From Prosthecodimorpha hirschii (lineage in GTDB: Bacteria > Pseudomonadota > Alphaproteobacteria > Rhizobiales > Ancalomicrobiaceae): a stretch of DNA of 64,000 bases. Numbering within the stretch: position 1 is the stretch's first letter; the number at the start of each line of letters is the position of its first letter. The position numbers were made by a program, and so were the translations under genes. The stretch spans positions 4,359,934 through 4,423,933 of the forward strand of contig NZ_LJYW01000001.1 in NCBI RefSeq assembly GCF_001305515.1. Direction: 5' to 3'. The notes below the pieces were generated by a model that worked only from the letters and a program-made list of their open reading frames with translations, searched no databases and was not told the origin of the DNA. Positions 18,275 to 27,272 of the stretch are shown here, one piece after another.

Positions 18275-19141
18275 CTACTCATAGAACCGGCAGGCGGGCG
18301 CGCCCGTCGCCGCCGCCGGCACGACCCGCAGGGCCGGCTGCAGCCCGGCGATCTCGATGATCAGCTTCATCTTCAGCGCCTTGCCGAAATTCTCCATGCC
18401 GCGGACCGGGATCATGAACGAGCCCTCGCCGCCGATCACGCAGTCCTCGTAGTAGCGATCGAGCTGCGGGGCCGGCGACCAGTCGAGGGTGGTGTCCTTC
18501 ATCACGATCGGCAGGCCGTTGATGGTCACGCCCTGCGCGACCAGCGCGTCGCGGGCGTCCGAGACCACCAGACCCTGGTTGTTCGGGCCGTCGCCGGAGA
18601 CGTCGACCACCTTGCGGGTGGCGCGGAAGCCGGCGCGGGCGAACAGCTGGCCGGAAAAATCGAGGGCGGCGCTGATCGAGGTGCGCTGCAGGTTGTTGAG
18701 CGGGGCGGCGCGGATGCGTGCCGCGAAGTCGCGCGCGGCGTCCTCGCCGTCGATGATCGTCCAGGGGGCGATCAGGACCTGCTGGTCCATGCTGCCCCAT
18801 TCGAAATAGGCGACCGCGATGCGGTGATGGCGGCCGAACCGGATCGCCTGGATGACCTCCGGGGCGGTCAGGGCGTCGACATAGCCGTCGCGCTGCAGGT
18901 GCTGTTCGTCCTCGTCCATGCTTTGCGAGGCGTCGACGGCCAGCACCAGGGCGACATCGACTTCGACCGGCGCGATGCCGGCATAGCCGCGCTGGGCGGC
19001 GGCCGGACCGGCGGCGAGGGCCGCAAGCAGGACGGCGAGGACGGTCCGGGGCCCGATGGTGGCGGCGTATCCGGAGCGGAGCCGAGACGCGAGGTGCGAC
19101 CACGACATGAGGCGGGTCGACGAAGAGACGAGAGCATGCAC
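18275..19141 (-). CDS. Secreted DUF1194 (VWA-like) protein, copy 2
   Basis: This 288-residue paralogue of the downstream gene shares the MIDAS-like AVDASQSMDEDEQ, the SGDGPNNQG segment and VIGGEGSFM. The hydrophobic signal segment (TVLAVLLAALAAGPAAAQ) is preceded by about 30 residues. I place the start at GTG 19141, which has GGAGG 6 bases upstream; an ATG at 19108 lacks a ribosome binding site. The two copies are on the same strand about 170 bases apart and probably arose by tandem duplication. They may form a complex, but the function is unknown. Confidence 0.8.
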   Translation of the reverse strand: MHALVSSSTRLMSWSHLASRLRSGYAATIGPRTVLAVLLAALAAGPAAAQRGYAGIAPVEVDVALVLAVDASQSMDEDEQHLQRDGYVDALTAPEVIQAIRFGRHHRIAVAYFEWGSMDQQVLIAPWTIIDGEDAARDFAARIRAAPLNNLQRTSISAALDFSGQLFARAGFRATRKVVDVSGDGPNNQGLVVSDARDALVAQGVTINGLPIVMKDTTLDWSPAPQLDRYYEDCVIGGEGSFMIPVRGMENFGKALKMKLIIEIAGLQPALRVVPAAATGAPACRFYE

Positions 19142-19530
19142 GGCAAGCCTCCATTGGCTGCGAGGGCTCCCGGCTATTCCTCCCGGACGATGCAAGGCAC
19201 GGGTCTGGCGTCAGGACCGGACCGGTACTCGGCACCGCCTTTCGATCCGATCCTTGGCGGAAGACCTCGGCGGGCCGGCCTGGATCGGGTCACGTCGTTT
19301 CACCTGCACAATCTTTCCTCATGCCTCGATTCTGTTCAAGCAACTCCTGATCCCTGAGACGGCTCACCGAGTCTGGGTGGCAATCGTGCAACATTTCTTA
19401 ACGGCGGGCGCGGTTCGGCCGGCCGGCCGGCGACGCCGCTACGGCATGCTGGGGGCTCGCCAAGCGTCGGCGCTTCATGCCAACATTGCCCATCCGGGCG
19501 GTAACGGGCCGCTGCATGAGGGAGTGAGAC
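19142..19530. promoter_or_regulatory. Intergenic region upstream of nucleoside import/deo genes
   Basis: This 389-base gap between divergent genes holds no recognised gene. It must contain the promoter of the BMP/deo operon. Visible features are a locally AT-richer patch at 19300-19410 and an inverted repeat AAGCG-TCGG-CGCTT at 19462-19475 that could be an operator (inference). Confidence 0.4.
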
Positions 19531-20526
19531 ATGTCGAAATTCGTCACCGCGCTGTTCCTGGCCATGGCGGCGCTGTCGGCTCCGGCGGCGGCGCAGCAGT
19601 TCCAGCCCGCGATCCTCTACGACCTCGGCGGCCGCAACGACAAATCCTTCAACGAGGCCGCCTTCATGGGCGCCGAGAAGTTCAAGAAGGACGCCGGCGC
19701 CGAGTATCGCGACTTCGAAATCCAGAACGACGCCCAGCGCGAACAGGCCCTGCGCAATTTCGCGCGCCGCGGCCAGAACCCGATCATCGCCATCGGCTTC
19801 AGCCAGGCGCAGGCGGTCGAGAAGGTCGCCAAGGAGTTCCCGGACATCAAGTTCGCGATTGTCGACATGGTGGTCGACCTGCCCAATGTCCGCTCGATCC
19901 TGTTCCGCGAGCAGGAGGGTTCCTATCTGGTCGGCGTGCTCGCCGCGATGGCCTCCAAGTCCGGCAAGATCGGCTTCGTCGGCGGCATGGACATCCCGCT
20001 GATCAGCCGCTTCGCCTGCGGCTACGTGCAGGGCGCCAAGGCGACCAACGGCAAGATCGAGGTCTACCAGAACATGACCGGCACCACCGGGGCGGCCTGG
20101 AGCGACCCGGTCAAGGGCGGCGAACTGGCCCGTTCGCAGATCGATCGCGGCGCCGACGTGGTCTATCACGCGGCCGGCGGCACCGGCATCGGCGTGCTGC
20201 AGGCGGCGGCGGATGCCGGCAAGCTCGGCATCGGCGTCGATTCCAACCAGAACGGCCTGCATCCCGGCAAGGTGCTGACCTCGATGCTGAAGCGCGTCGA
20301 CGTGGCGGTCTATGACAGCCTCAAGGATGCCAAGTCCGGCACCTTCTCGGCCGGCGTCAAGGTGCTCGGCCTCGCCGAAGGCGGCGTCGGCTACGCCATG
20401 GACGACAACAACGCGCCGCTGGTCACCGCCGCCATGAAGGCCGCCGCCGACAAGGCCGCCGCCGACATCGTCGCCGGCACCATCAAGGTGCACGACTACA
20501 TGGCCGACAAGAAGTGCCCGTTCTGA
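19531..20526 (+). CDS. BMP-family nucleoside ABC transporter substrate-binding protein
   Basis: This 331-residue BMP/PnrA-like periplasmic binding protein has a signal peptide (MSKFVTALFLAMAALSA, cleavage after AAA) with no lipobox, so it is soluble. The family pattern begins ILYDLGGRNDKSFNEAAFMG and includes AIVDMVVDLPNV, GFVGGMDIPLI and GVDSNQNG. BMP-family proteins bind purine or pyrimidine nucleosides and work with the double ATPase and two permeases encoded just downstream. GGAG lies 8 bases upstream of the ATG. It is the first gene of the probable nucleoside uptake and catabolism operon. Confidence 0.93.
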   Translation: MSKFVTALFLAMAALSAPAAAQQFQPAILYDLGGRNDKSFNEAAFMGAEKFKKDAGAEYRDFEIQNDAQREQALRNFARRGQNPIIAIGFSQAQAVEKVAKEFPDIKFAIVDMVVDLPNVRSILFREQEGSYLVGVLAAMASKSGKIGFVGGMDIPLISRFACGYVQGAKATNGKIEVYQNMTGTTGAAWSDPVKGGELARSQIDRGADVVYHAAGGTGIGVLQAAADAGKLGIGVDSNQNGLHPGKVLTSMLKRVDVAVYDSLKDAKSGTFSAGVKVLGLAEGGVGYAMDDNNAPLVTAAMKAAADKAAADIVAGTIKVHDYMADKKCPF

Positions 20527-20568
20527 TCGGGTAGCGAGGACAGGAGCGGGCGGTTCGGCCGATCAGAA
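20521..20568 (+). terminator. Stem-loop at the end of the BMP gene
   Basis: A perfect 10-base inverted repeat, TTCTGATCGG and CCGATCAGAA, encloses a 28-base loop and overlaps the stop codon. No T-run follows, so it may be an mRNA-stabilising or attenuating structure that lets the binding protein be made in excess, rather than a full terminator. Confidence 0.45.
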
Positions 20569-20570
20569 GG

Positions 20571-20717
20571 CCGTGGGCAATAGGCAGTCGGCAGCGGAGA
20601 GGCGTCCGGTTCGGGCGCCGTCTTCTCGCATCCGGTGCCTAAGCACCTGCCCGCCGCCCCGCGCCCGGCTCCCCCACGGCCCACGGCCCACAGCCCGCTG
20701 CCCGCTGCCCGCTGCGT
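20571..20717. repeat. GGGCAG/CTGCCC-type inverted repeat region
   Basis: The left arm carries GGGCAATAGGCAGTCGGCAG and the right arm tandem CCCACGG and CCGCTGC units (about 20673-20715). The two arms are roughly complementary and could fold into a long hairpin between the BMP and MBL-fold genes. No protein is encoded here. Confidence 0.5.
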
Positions 20718-20751
20718 AAAGTCTCTCCGCCTCCCCCATCCAGGACGTCCC

Positions 20752-21504
20752 ATGCACATCCGCTTCATCGGCTCCGGCGACGCCTTCGGTTCCGGCGGCC
20801 GGTTCCATACCTGCATCCATGTCGCCACCGCGGCGACCGACATGCTGGTCGATCTCGGCGCCAGCGCGTTCCACGGGCTGAAGGCGTCCGGCCTCGACCT
20901 GAACCGGATCGGCGCGATCCTGCTGACCCATTTTCACGGCGACCATTTCGGCGGGCTGCCCTATTTCATCCTCGACGCGCACTACGTCTCAAACCGCAAG
21001 GCGCCCCTGCTGATCGCCGGCCCGCCCGGCGTGGAGGCGGCCGTGCTCCGGCTGCTGGAGGCCTGCTATCCGGGCTTCATGGCTGCGCCGCGCGTCTACG
21101 AGATCCGGTTCGTCGAGATCGCCGCGGCCGAGCCGACAGCGATCGCCGGGGCGACCGTCACGGCCCGCCCGGTCAAGCACGACCCTAACCTCGCCTGCTG
21201 CTACGGCTACCGGATCGCCGCGGACGGCGTCACCTTCGTCTATTCCGGCGACACGACCTGGACCGACACCCTGATCCCGCTGGCGCAGGGCGCCGACCTG
21301 TTCGCGGTCGAATGCTACACGCGGGCGCGGCCGATGGCGGTCCACATGGACTATGCGACGCTCGCCGCGAAGCTCCCCGAGATCGGCGCCCGGCGCGTCG
21401 TGCTCACCCATATGAGCCGCGACATGCTCGATCACCCGGAGGATATCCGCCACGAGATGGCCCATGACGGCTTGACGATCGAGATCGGAACGGCGCTACC
21501 CTGA
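20752..21504 (+). CDS. MBL-fold metal-dependent hydrolase
   Basis: This 250-residue metallo-beta-lactamase fold protein has the metal motif THFHGDHFGG, later SGDTTWTD (bridging Asp) and a C-terminal LTHM. The pattern is that of the RNase Z-like/phosphodiesterase-like MBL group. The ATG is the one beginning MHIRFIGSGDAFGSGG. It sits between the nucleoside binding protein and its ATPase on the same strand, about 70 bases before the latter, and so may act on a nucleotide or cyclic nucleotide related to the locus (inference). The substrate is unknown. Confidence 0.85.
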   Translation: MHIRFIGSGDAFGSGGRFHTCIHVATAATDMLVDLGASAFHGLKASGLDLNRIGAILLTHFHGDHFGGLPYFILDAHYVSNRKAPLLIAGPPGVEAAVLRLLEACYPGFMAAPRVYEIRFVEIAAAEPTAIAGATVTARPVKHDPNLACCYGYRIAADGVTFVYSGDTTWTDTLIPLAQGADLFAVECYTRARPMAVHMDYATLAAKLPEIGARRVVLTHMSRDMLDHPEDIRHEMAHDGLTIEIGTALP

Positions 21505-21575
21505 CCGAAGGGCCGGACGGTCCGGATGCCGGACCGGTTGCCGGCCGCGTTTCCTGCCGAGAGGCCGCCTGCCGC

Positions 21576-23120
21576 ATGCCGATCGCCCCGATCCCCGATG
21601 CCCAGGTTCCGGCCCTGCCGCCGGCGATCGAACTCGTCGGCATCGACAAGCGCTTCGGCGGCGTTCACGCGAACCGCGACATCCATCTGACCGTCGACAA
21701 GGGCTCGATCCACGGCATCGTCGGCGAGAACGGCGCCGGCAAGTCGACGCTGATGTCGATCCTCTACGGCTTCTACCAGGCCGATCACGGCCGCATCCTG
21801 GTCGACGGGCGCGAGGTGCGCATCCGCTCGAGCGCCGACGCGATCGGGCTCGGCATCGGCATGGTCCACCAGCAATTCATGCTGGTCGAGACCTTCACGG
21901 TGCTGGAGAACGTCATCCTGGGCGCGGAGGGTGCGCCCCGGCTCGCCGCCGCCGAGTCGCGGGCGCGCGGCCTGATCGAGCGGCTCGCCCGCGACTACGG
22001 TCTGACGGTCGATCCGGACCGGATCGTCGGCGAGCTTTCGGTCGGCGAGCAGCAGCGCGTCGAGATCCTGAAGGCCCTGTTCCGCGGCGCCGAGACGCTG
22101 ATCCTCGACGAGCCGACCGCCGTCCTGACCCCCGCCGAGGCCGATCACCTGTTCCGCATCCTCCGGCGCCTCCAGGCGGAGGGAAAGACCGTGGTGATCA
22201 TCACCCACAAGCTGCGCGAGATCATGGCGGTCACCGACACCGTCTCGGTCATGCGCCGCGGCGAGGTGGTGGCGACCTGGCCGACCGCCGCCACCACGGT
22301 GGAGCGGATCGCCGAGGCCATGGTCGGCCGGCGCGTGCTGCTGCATGTGCCCAAGGCGTCGTCCGTGCCCGGCCGCACGCTGCTCGCCGTCGAGGGGCTC
22401 GACGTGCGCGACGGCCGCGGCGCGCGGCTGGTCGAGGGGGTGACGTTCGACGTCCGCGCCGGCGAGATCGTCGGCATCGCGGGCGTCGCGGGCAACGGCC
22501 AGTCGGAGCTTCTGGAGACGATCGCCGGCATCCGGCGCCCGTCGGCGGGCAGCATCCGGCTCGGTGCGGAGGCGATCGGCGGGCTCGATCCGGCCGCGAT
22601 CCGCGCCCTCGGTCTCGCCCATGTGCCGGAGGACCGCCATCGGATGGGCCTCGTCCTGGCGCTCGAGGCCTGGGAGAATGTCATGCTCGGCTACCAGGAC
22701 GACCCGGCCTATCAGGCCGGCGTCCTGATCGACGGCCGGGCGGTGCGGGCGGCTGCGACCGACCGCTTCCGCGGCTACGACGTGCGCCCGCCGGACATCC
22801 GCCTGCGCACCGGCCTCTTCTCCGGCGGCAACCAGCAGAAGATCGTCATCGGCCGCGAGATGGAGCGCGATCCGGACGTGCTGCTGGTCGGCCAGCCGAC
22901 CCGCGGCGTCGATATCGGGGCGATCGAGTTCATCCACCGCCGGCTGATCGCGCTGCGCGACCGCGGCAAGGCGATCCTGCTGGTCTCCGCCGAACTCGAC
23001 GAGATCCGCAGCCTCGCCGACCGGGTGCTGTGCATGTGCGGCGGGCGGATCGTCGGCGAATGCCGGCCCGAGACCCCGGAGGCCGATATCGGCCTGATGA
23101 TGGCGGGGGTGGCGGCATGA
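21576..23120 (+). CDS. Nucleoside ABC transporter ATP-binding protein (double ABC domain)
   Basis: This 514-residue protein has two fused ABC domains. The first has Walker A GENGAGKSTLM, signature LSVGEQQRVEI and Walker B LILDEPTAVL. The second has the degenerate Walker A GVAGNGQSELLE, signature FSGGNQQKIVIGREM and LLVGQPTRGVD. This asymmetry is normal in RbsA/XylG-like and BMP-linked transporters. It powers the two permeases that follow; its stop overlaps the next start (ATGA), showing translational coupling. Confidence 0.94.
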   Translation: MPIAPIPDAQVPALPPAIELVGIDKRFGGVHANRDIHLTVDKGSIHGIVGENGAGKSTLMSILYGFYQADHGRILVDGREVRIRSSADAIGLGIGMVHQQFMLVETFTVLENVILGAEGAPRLAAAESRARGLIERLARDYGLTVDPDRIVGELSVGEQQRVEILKALFRGAETLILDEPTAVLTPAEADHLFRILRRLQAEGKTVVIITHKLREIMAVTDTVSVMRRGEVVATWPTAATTVERIAEAMVGRRVLLHVPKASSVPGRTLLAVEGLDVRDGRGARLVEGVTFDVRAGEIVGIAGVAGNGQSELLETIAGIRRPSAGSIRLGAEAIGGLDPAAIRALGLAHVPEDRHRMGLVLALEAWENVMLGYQDDPAYQAGVLIDGRAVRAAATDRFRGYDVRPPDIRLRTGLFSGGNQQKIVIGREMERDPDVLLVGQPTRGVDIGAIEFIHRRLIALRDRGKAILLVSAELDEIRSLADRVLCMCGGRIVGECRPETPEADIGLMMAGVAA

Positions 23121-24226
23121 GCGGGTCCCGCGGCGAACTGCCCCCGCTGGTCGACTATCTGGTGGTTCCGGCCGTCAATCTGACGCTCGCCTTCCTGGTC
23201 TCCGGCCTGGTCGTGCTGGCGATCGGCGAGAACCCGCTCGCCGCGGTCCGGATCATGCTCTCCGGCGCCCTCGGCTATGCCGAAGGCGTCGGCTACACGC
23301 TCTACTACACGACCAACTTCATCTTCACCGGCCTCGCCGTGGCGGTCGCCTTCCATGCCGGACTGTTCAACATCGGCGCGGAGGGGCAGGCGACCATGGC
23401 CGGGCTCGGCGTCGCCGTCGTGTGCCTGGCCTTCGACGGTGCGCCCTGGTGGCTGGTATTGCCCTTCGCGGTCGCCGCCGCCGCGCTGTTCGGCGCCGGC
23501 TGGGCCTTCGTGCCCGGCTGGGCGCAGGCCCGGCGCGGCAGCCACATCGTCATCACGACGATCATGTTCAATTTCATCGCCGCCACCGTGATGGTCTATC
23601 TGCTGGTCAACGTGCTCGGCAAACCCGGCGCCATGAACCCGGAGACGCGCACCTTCGCGGAGGCGACCCGGCTGCCGCCGATCCGCGACATGCTGCTGCC
23701 GCTCGGCTTCGATGTCGGCACCTCGCCGCTGAACCCGTCCTTCTTCCTCGCCTGCCTCGCCGCGCTCCTGGTCTGGCTGCTGATCTGGCATTCCCGGCTC
23801 GGCTACGAGATGCGCGTCTTCGGCTTCAATCCGACGGCGGCGGTCTATGCCGGCATCGACCCGGCCCGGGTGGTGATGATCGCCATGATGATTTCCGGCG
23901 CGCTCGCCGGCCTGCTCGCGGTCAACGAGGTGATGGGCGTGCAGAACCGGCTGCTGCTCGAATTCGTCGGCGGGGCGGGCTTCGTCGGCATCGCGGTGGC
24001 GCTGATGGGGCGGGCCCATCCGCTCGGCATCGTGCTCGCCGCCTTCCTGTTCGGCGTGCTCTACCAGGGCGGGGCGGAACTCTCCTTCGAGCGGCCGAAG
24101 ATCAGCCGCGACATGGTGGTGGTCATCCAGGGGCTGGTGATCCTGTTCGCCGGCGCGCTCGAACATCTCGCCCGACCGCCGCTCGTCCGGCTGTTCCGCC
24201 GCACGCGGCTCGCCGCCGAAGCCTGA
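23117..24226 (+). CDS. Nucleoside ABC transporter permease 1
   Basis: This 369-residue inner-membrane permease of the BPD_transp_2 family has about eight to ten hydrophobic segments. The family patterns FNIGAEGQATMAGLG and ITTIMFNFIAA are present, and GFVGIAVALMGRAHPLGI lies near the end. The start ATG overlaps the ATPase stop, which fixes it despite longer open sequence upstream. It pairs with the second permease to form the channel for nucleosides bound by the BMP protein. Confidence 0.93.
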   Translation: MSGSRGELPPLVDYLVVPAVNLTLAFLVSGLVVLAIGENPLAAVRIMLSGALGYAEGVGYTLYYTTNFIFTGLAVAVAFHAGLFNIGAEGQATMAGLGVAVVCLAFDGAPWWLVLPFAVAAAALFGAGWAFVPGWAQARRGSHIVITTIMFNFIAATVMVYLLVNVLGKPGAMNPETRTFAEATRLPPIRDMLLPLGFDVGTSPLNPSFFLACLAALLVWLLIWHSRLGYEMRVFGFNPTAAVYAGIDPARVVMIAMMISGALAGLLAVNEVMGVQNRLLLEFVGGAGFVGIAVALMGRAHPLGIVLAAFLFGVLYQGGAELSFERPKISRDMVVVIQGLVILFAGALEHLARPPLVRLFRRTRLAAEA

Positions 24227-24237
24227 GGGGACCCGCG

Positions 24238-25209
24238 ATGGAGTTCGTCGAGAGCGCGGCCCTGGTCCTCGGTTCCGCCGTCCGGCTGAGCGTGCCGCTG
24301 CTGCTCGCCTGTCTGGCCGGGCTGTGGTCGGAGCGCTCGGGCGTCGTCGACATCGGTCTCGAAGGCAAGATGCTCGCCGCCGCCTTCGCGGCCGGGGCCG
24401 CCGCGGCTGTGACCGGCTCGGCCTGGCTCGGCCTCCTCGCCGCCATCCTGACCGCGATCGCCTTCTCGCTGGTCCATGGCTTCGCCTCGATCAGCCAGCG
24501 CGGCAACCAGATCGTCTCCGGCGTGGCGATCAATTTCGTCGCCGCCGGGCTGACCGCGCTGCTCGGACAGGCCTGGTTCGCCCAGGGCGGACGCACGCCG
24601 CCGGTGCAGGGCGACGCCCGCTTCCAGCCGATCGATCTGCCCGGCGAGGTCGCCGCGCGCGCGGCCGGCGGCTTCGGGCGGCTCTGGTCGGAGGTCGTCT
24701 CCGGCCACAACATCCTGGTCTATCTCGCCTTCCTGGCGGTGCCGGTGACCTGGTACGCGCTCGGCCGGACCCGCTTCGGCCTGCGTCTCAGAGCCGTCGG
24801 CGAGAACCCGCACGCGGTCGATACCGCCGGCATCTCGGTCGCCGGCCTGCGCTATGCCGCGGTGGTGATCGCCGGCCTGCTGTGCGGCCTGGCCGGAACC
24901 TATCTGGCGATCGCCCAGTCGGCCGGCTTCATCCGCGACATGACCGCCGGCAAGGGCTTCATCGCGCTCGCCGCGCTGGTCTTCGCCAAATGGCGCCCGG
25001 TGCCGGCGATGCTGACCTGCCTGCTGTTCGGTCTGCTCGATGCCGTCGCCATCCGCCTGCAGGGCACGCCGCTGCCGGTGGTCGGCCCGGTGCCCGTGCA
25101 GGTGTTCCAGGCGCTGCCCTATGTGCTAACGGTGGTGCTGCTGGCCGGCTTCATCGGCCGCGCCATCCCGCCGCGGGCCTCCGGCGTCCCCTACACGAAG
25201 GACCGCTGA
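24238..25209 (+). CDS. Nucleoside ABC transporter permease 2
   Basis: This 323-residue inner-membrane permease belongs to the same superfamily as the preceding gene. It begins MEFVESAALVLGSAVRLSVP and has VDIGLEGKMLAAAFAA, GNQIVSGVAINFVAAGLTAL and GKGFIALAALVFAKW, all typical of the second permease of BMP-type nucleoside importers. It starts 11 bases after the first permease ends, and cdd follows after 2 bases, so import and deamination are encoded together. Confidence 0.93.
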   Translation: MEFVESAALVLGSAVRLSVPLLLACLAGLWSERSGVVDIGLEGKMLAAAFAAGAAAAVTGSAWLGLLAAILTAIAFSLVHGFASISQRGNQIVSGVAINFVAAGLTALLGQAWFAQGGRTPPVQGDARFQPIDLPGEVAARAAGGFGRLWSEVVSGHNILVYLAFLAVPVTWYALGRTRFGLRLRAVGENPHAVDTAGISVAGLRYAAVVIAGLLCGLAGTYLAIAQSAGFIRDMTAGKGFIALAALVFAKWRPVPAMLTCLLFGLLDAVAIRLQGTPLPVVGPVPVQVFQALPYVLTVVLLAGFIGRAIPPRASGVPYTKDR

Positions 25210-25211
25210 TC

Positions 25212-25631
25212 ATGCCGCAATCGGCCGTCGCGCTCGAGGCCCTGTTCGCCGCCGCCGCCGCCGCGCGTGCCCGTGCCTATGCGCCCTATTCGCGCTTCCT
25301 GGTCGGCGCCGCCATCCGCGACGGCGACGGCCGCATCCATGCCGGCTGCAATGTCGAGAACGCCGCCTATCCGCTCGGCACCTGCGCGGAGGCCGGCGCC
25401 ATCGCCGCCATGGTGCTGGCCGGCGCGACCGAGATCGCCGAGATCGCCGTGGTCGGCGGCCCCGAGCACGGCGCGGAACTGCTCTGCCCGCCCTGCGGCG
25501 GCTGCCGGCAGAAGATCCGGGAATTCGGCGGGCTGACCGCCCGGGTCCATCTGCGCGAGGCCGATGGCCGGATCCGGACCTTGACCCTCGACGAACTGTT
25601 GCCGATCTCCTTCGGACCCGAGCATCTGTGA
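25212..25631 (+). CDS. cdd: Cytidine deaminase
   Basis: This enzyme deaminates cytidine and deoxycytidine to uridine and deoxyuridine. The 139-residue protein is of the small homotetrameric type. Zinc ligands are Cys58 (in GTCAEAGAI), Cys95 and Cys98 (in PCGGCRQ), with catalytic Glu60; the substrate pocket pattern YAPYSRFLVGAA and the CNVENAAYP segment are present. It is tightly linked to the nucleoside permease genes and to punA, and would convert imported cytidine to uridine for the phosphorylases downstream. Confidence 0.96.
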   Translation: MPQSAVALEALFAAAAAARARAYAPYSRFLVGAAIRDGDGRIHAGCNVENAAYPLGTCAEAGAIAAMVLAGATEIAEIAVVGGPEHGAELLCPPCGGCRQKIREFGGLTARVHLREADGRIRTLTLDELLPISFGPEHL

Positions 25632-25656
25632 CGCTCCACCCCGCACCGGTTCAGCC

Positions 25657-26478
25657 ATGACCCCGCACGAACTCGCCGCCGTCATCCGAGACTGGGCGCC
25701 CGCCGCGCCCGCACCGAAGGTCGCGATCGTGCTCGGATCCGGCCTGTCGGGCCTCGCCGACGCGGTCGCGGATGCCGCCCGCATCGCCTATGCCGACCTG
25801 CCGGGCTTTCCGCGCACCGGCGTCTCCGGCCATAGCGGCGCACTGGTGCTCGGCCGGCTCGCCGGCGTGCCGGTCGCCGTCATGGCCGGTCGGGCGCACT
25901 ATTACGAATCCGGCCGGGCGGACGTGATGGAACCGGCGATCGCGACCCTGAAGGCGCTCGGCGCCGACACGCTGATCCTGACCAATGCGGCCGGCTCGCT
26001 CGACGAGGCCATGCCGCCCGGCACGCCGATGCTGATCGCCGACCATATCGCGCTCGGTCCCAACCCGCTGATCGGCCGGGAGGGCGACGCGCGCTTCGTC
26101 AACATGGTCGACGCCTGGGATCCCGAACTGCGCGCGCTCGCCCATGCCCGGGCGAAGGCGCTCGACATTCCGCTCGGCGAGGGCGTCTATCTGTGGTTCA
26201 CCGGCCCGTCCTTCGAGACCCCGGCCGAGATCCGCATGGCGCGCCGGCTCGGCGCCGACGCGGTCGGCATGTCGACGGTTCCGGAGGCGATCCTTGCCCG
26301 CTATCATGGTCTCAGGCTGCTCGGCCTCTCGATGATCACCAATCTCGGGGCCGGGATGACCGGCCGCCCGCTCTCCCACGAGGAGACCAAGGCCGAGGCG
26401 GCGCGTGGCGCGGACCGGTTCCGCACGCTCCTTCTCGCCATCCTGGCCGATCTGGCCGGCCCGACCGGAGGCGCCTGA
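25657..26478 (+). CDS. punA: Purine-nucleoside phosphorylase
   Basis: This 273-residue trimeric-type (PNP/MTAP family) nucleoside phosphorylase cleaves inosine or guanosine with phosphate to base and ribose 1-phosphate. Motifs are VLGSGLSGLAD near the start, GRAHYYESG, TNAAGSLDEAMPPGT, the signature-like GPSFETPAEIRMAR, GMSTVPEAI and MITNLGAGM. It lies in the operon between cdd and deoC. The ribose or deoxyribose 1-phosphate made is the substrate of DeoB. Confidence 0.94.
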   Translation: MTPHELAAVIRDWAPAAPAPKVAIVLGSGLSGLADAVADAARIAYADLPGFPRTGVSGHSGALVLGRLAGVPVAVMAGRAHYYESGRADVMEPAIATLKALGADTLILTNAAGSLDEAMPPGTPMLIADHIALGPNPLIGREGDARFVNMVDAWDPELRALAHARAKALDIPLGEGVYLWFTGPSFETPAEIRMARRLGADAVGMSTVPEAILARYHGLRLLGLSMITNLGAGMTGRPLSHEETKAEAARGADRFRTLLLAILADLAGPTGGA

Positions 26479-26479
26479 C

Positions 26480-27262
26480 ATGCCCGAAACCGTCCGCCTC
26501 GCCGCCATCGCGGCCCGCGCCCTGCCGCTCGTGGACCTGACCGACCTCGGCGAGGCCTCAACGCCGGCCGCCGTCGACGCGCTCGTCGACCGGGCCTCGA
26601 CGCCGTTCGGGCCGGTCGCGGCGGTCTGCCTCTGGCCGCGCTTCGTCGCCCGCGCCCGGGCGCGGCTCGATGCGGCGAGCCCGATCAAAATCGCCACGGT
26701 GGTCAATTTCCCGGACGGCGGCACCGACCGGGCCGCAGTCGTCGCCGAGACCGAGGCGGCGCTGCGCGACGGCGCCGACGAGATCGATCTGGTGCTGCCC
26801 TATCGCGCGCTGATGGCCGGCGATGTGGCGGCCGCCGAGGCGATGATCGCGGCCGTGCGCGCGCTGTTTCCGCCGCCGCCGGTCCGGCTCAAGGTGATCC
26901 TGGAGACCGGCCGGCTCGTCGACCCGGCGCTGATCCGCCAGGCCGCCGACCTTGCCATCGCGGCCGGGGCCGACTTCATCAAGACCTCGACCGGCAAGGT
27001 CGACGTCAACGCGACGCCGGAGGCCGCCGAGATCATGCTGCAGGCGATCTGGGACGCCGGCCGGCCCTGCGGCTTCAAGGCGGCGGGCGGCATCCGCACA
27101 ACGGAAGATGCCGGTCACTATCTGGACATCGCCGACCGCATCCTCGGCCCCGACTGGGTCGCGCCGGCCACCTTCCGCTTCGGGGCGAGCGGCCTGCTCG
27201 ACGATCTCCTCGCCCGGCTCGGCGGCACTGCCGCCGCGGCCGGCCAGCCTGCCTCCTATTGA
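26480..27262 (+). CDS. deoC: Deoxyribose-phosphate aldolase
   Basis: DeoC splits 2-deoxyribose 5-phosphate to glyceraldehyde 3-phosphate and acetaldehyde. The 260-residue protein has [22 protein letters not shown], the Schiff-base Lys168 in DFIKTSTGK and Lys200 in GFKAAGGI. The entry helix [14 protein letters not shown] matches the family. The ATG begins one base after the punA stop. With DeoA and DeoB it completes the deoxynucleoside catabolic route. Confidence 0.95.
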   Translation: MPETVRLAAIAARALPLVDLTDLGEASTPAAVDALVDRASTPFGPVAAVCLWPRFVARARARLDAASPIKIATVVNFPDGGTDRAAVVAETEAALRDGADEIDLVLPYRALMAGDVAAAEAMIAAVRALFPPPPVRLKVILETGRLVDPALIRQAADLAIAAGADFIKTSTGKVDVNATPEAAEIMLQAIWDAGRPCGFKAAGGIRTTEDAGHYLDIADRILGPDWVAPATFRFGASGLLDDLLARLGGTAAAAGQPASY

Positions 27263-27272
27263 GGTCGCCGCC

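Noticed and set aside
19300-19420. Repeated TGCA-CA-TTTC-like sequences upstream of the BMP gene as operator pair
   Set aside because: The two copies align poorly and are not symmetric; too weak to list as sites.
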